Assembly: GCA_017534305.1 (NCBI GenBank)
Contig: JAFWCU010000003.1
Span: forward strand, 1 to 64,000
DNA: 64,000 nt
Direction: 5' to 3'
Origin: Clostridia bacterium
GTDB lineage: Bacteria > Bacillota > Clostridia > TANB77 > CAG-465
Notes under the pieces: model-generated
What the model was told of the DNA's origin: nothing
The model's database searches: none
Seen by the model: the letters and a program-made list of their open reading frames with translations, nothing else
Made by a program: the position numbers and the translations under genes
Shown here: piece by piece, positions 62,555 through 64,000 of the stretch
Numbering within the stretch: position 1 is the first letter of the stretch
Layout of the letters: each line of letters opens with the position of its first letter

Positions 62555-64000
62555 CTATATAATAACTTCTCCTGTGTCACCATTTAGTGTAATAATTTCT
62601 CCATTTCTAATTGTACTTGTTGCGTCTTTTACATCTACAGCACAAGGTATTCTTGCTTCTCTTGCATTAATTGCAAAGTGGCAAAGAACACCGCCATATT
62701 CTGTTACAATACCTGAAGCTTGCGATACATTTATATTATCTAAAACATCTGCATCAAAATATTTAGTAACAAGAATATCTGCTTTTCTAAATTTTTTAGC
62801 ATCTTCTACAGAGTTTACCACGCAAGCTCTAGCTCTAACTTTTCCAAAGCTTGCTCCAACTCCTTGTATTATTTTTCTATAATCTAATTGCATTTGTTGT
62901 TTTTCACAAGGGAAAATATCCTCTTGAGGGCTATAGTTTCTAAATGAATTAAAATATAGTTTATTAATATTTGTGATGCTCTTAATACTATCTGGATTAA
63001 TATTATCCATTATATTGCTGTACTCTAAATAAAGTACATCATTTTCGTCATCTATAAAATAATTATCTTTAAAGTTTCTTCCAACATTTAGCAATTCTTT
63101 TCTAAGATTTGCAAGAACACATAAAGCCATATAATTTGCTTCATATTTAATTGATACTAAATTTCTAACATATTCTATTTGCTTTAATGCATTCTTATAT
63201 TGAGCTGGTTTTATTTCTTCTTGAAGAGTCTTTAATGTTTCTTCATATTTATTATTTTCTTCTTTAAATGTTTGTAGTGGGTCATATGAATCATCTAAAT
63301 CTAGTATATCTCTAAACATTTTAATAATTCTTAAAGTCTCTTCTTCGTATGTTGGATAAATGATATCACTTGTGTTAAAGAAATAATGACCATATCTATC
63401 TATAAAATCTGTTAAGAATTCTTTAATTTGTGGATTATTTTTATCTTTTCTATAAAGATAAAATACTTCTGCATCAAGATTTTCTTCAAAGAATTTATAT
63501 GCCTCTTTATCCTTTTTTATCTTTCTAGAAATGTCCCACATGTATAGTTTTGGCTCATTTAAAAACTTATCTTCCACTCCCATTGTTAGAGATTCTATTT
63601 CTGCTTTATTTAAAACTGTTCCGTACTTTGAGTTAAGATTCATTTGATAAGCCATCTCAATAAGCTCTATGTATACAATTAATTCTTTTATTCTAACATA
63701 TTTTTCTACTATTGTTGTAATAGTATTAGCTTTATCTTCTTTTTCTTCTTGCAATTCTTTTTGAATATTTGATACTTCTTTTTTTAGGATATTAAATAAC
63801 TTTTCATCTTTTGAAAACATCTTTATTCTTCTATCTCTATTTTCAAAATTTTGAACACCATTATCTAAATAATCCACTTTAACTCTTAGTTTTTCATCTA
63901 AATATCTTTCAACATATCCTGAAATATTCTCATAAATCTTTTTAATTTGATCTACATTCCAGTAAAATCTTGAAAATTTAGTAAAGCTTGTAGGCTTATA
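62555..64000 (-). CDS. PEP-utilising enzyme (C-terminal part), N-terminus beyond window
   Basis: The minus frame is open to the window edge, so the N-terminus lies outside. A GTG at 63877 is not the start, since the 41 codons before it read on in frame with family character (FSRFYWNVDQIKKIYENI). A helical middle region is followed by the phosphohistidine domain: GVGASFGKVRARACVV, ILVTKYFDADVLDNI, VTEYGGVLCHFAINAREARIPCAV with the phospho-accepting His, and LNGDTGEVII. It resembles the second half of PEP-synthase-like phosphotransferases such as the one at 21725. The upstream ATP-grasp part, if present, is not visible. Confidence 0.85.
   Translation of the reverse strand, partial: YKPTSFTKFSRFYWNVDQIKKIYENISGYVERYLDEKLRVKVDYLDNGVQNFENRDRRIKMFSKDEKLFNILKKEVSNIQKELQEEKEDKANTITTIVEKYVRIKELIVYIELIEMAYQMNLNSKYGTVLNKAEIESLTMGVEDKFLNEPKLYMWDISRKIKKDKEAYKFFEENLDAEVFYLYRKDKNNPQIKEFLTDFIDRYGHYFFNTSDIIYPTYEEETLRIIKMFRDILDLDDSYDPLQTFKEENNKYEETLKTLQEEIKPAQYKNALKQIEYVRNLVSIKYEANYMALCVLANLRKELLNVGRNFKDNYFIDDENDVLYLEYSNIMDNINPDSIKSITNINKLYFNSFRNYSPQEDIFPCEKQQMQLDYRKIIQGVGASFGKVRARACVVNSVEDAKKFRKADILVTKYFDADVLDNINVSQASGIVTEYGGVLCHFAINAREARIPCAVDVKDATSTIRNGEIITLNGDTGEVII

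Overview
The window reads as a low-GC Bacillota chromosome, most likely class Clostridia, probably an anaerobe and possibly a gut lineage. The support is: strong AAGGAGG ribosome binding sites, sigma-A promoters with TTGACA and TATAAT 17 bp apart, a four-subunit ferredoxin-dependent 2-oxoacid oxidoreductase, formate-tetrahydrofolate ligase, a TM1266-type hydrogenase-associated regulator, a SpoVB-type flippase, and cohesin/dockerin modules. TGG codes Trp and TGA behaves as stop, so the code is standard. There is no phage, transposase, integrase or CRISPR array, and both edges cut genes (comEC at the left, a PEP-utilising enzyme at the right).

Layout. 1-2900: a partial comEC, then a glycosyltransferase next to a collagen-like Gly-X-Thr protein. 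3057-6066: the porCDAB operon. 6238-9142: a Y-family polymerase with a frameshifted tail, then three small paralogous proteins, two of them behind perfect consensus promoters. 9151-10480: aroF (DAHP synthase) behind a Phe/Tyr-rich leader peptide, attenuator and matching antiterminator. 10552-18447: smc, two unknown proteins and fhs. 18603-30066: a compact nine-gene operon that looks like an undescribed lipid or amphiphile pathway. It holds a DUF3419/BtaA-like enzyme, a phytol/dolichol-kinase-like membrane protein, GNAT, two AMP-ligases (one fused to an ACP), a UbiA-type prenyltransferase, a PEP-synthase-like phosphotransferase and two Tim44-like zinc-ribbon proteins.

30249-36251 is bounded by two inverted tRNA-Gln genes. 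It holds a soluble chimera of a Clp-type AAA+ domain and an FtsH-type M41 protease domain, divergent from a row of small unknown genes that carry repeated 14-bp palindromes just upstream of their ribosome binding sites. The TM1266 regulator and a tRNA-His/tRNA-Gln operon follow. 36344-39392 is a two-gene unit of a tandem Nudix protein and a radical SAM/DegT aminotransferase fusion.

39560-64000 is mainly housekeeping and envelope functions: trmB, rnr, secG, an O-antigen-ligase-like protein, an OhrR-glutathione peroxidase-thioredoxin reductase-thioredoxin peroxide operon with a 24-bp palindrome over its promoter, a secreted cohesin-Big2-dockerin/transglutaminase pair, tRNA-Arg, a phosphodiesterase, ABC-F, mscL, HU, a SpoVB-like flippase, RluA, asd, DUF2207 and the PEP-domain protein. 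The strongest novelty candidates are the aroF attenuator, the AAA+/M41 chimera with its palindromes, the nine-gene operon and the radical SAM/DegT-Nudix pair.
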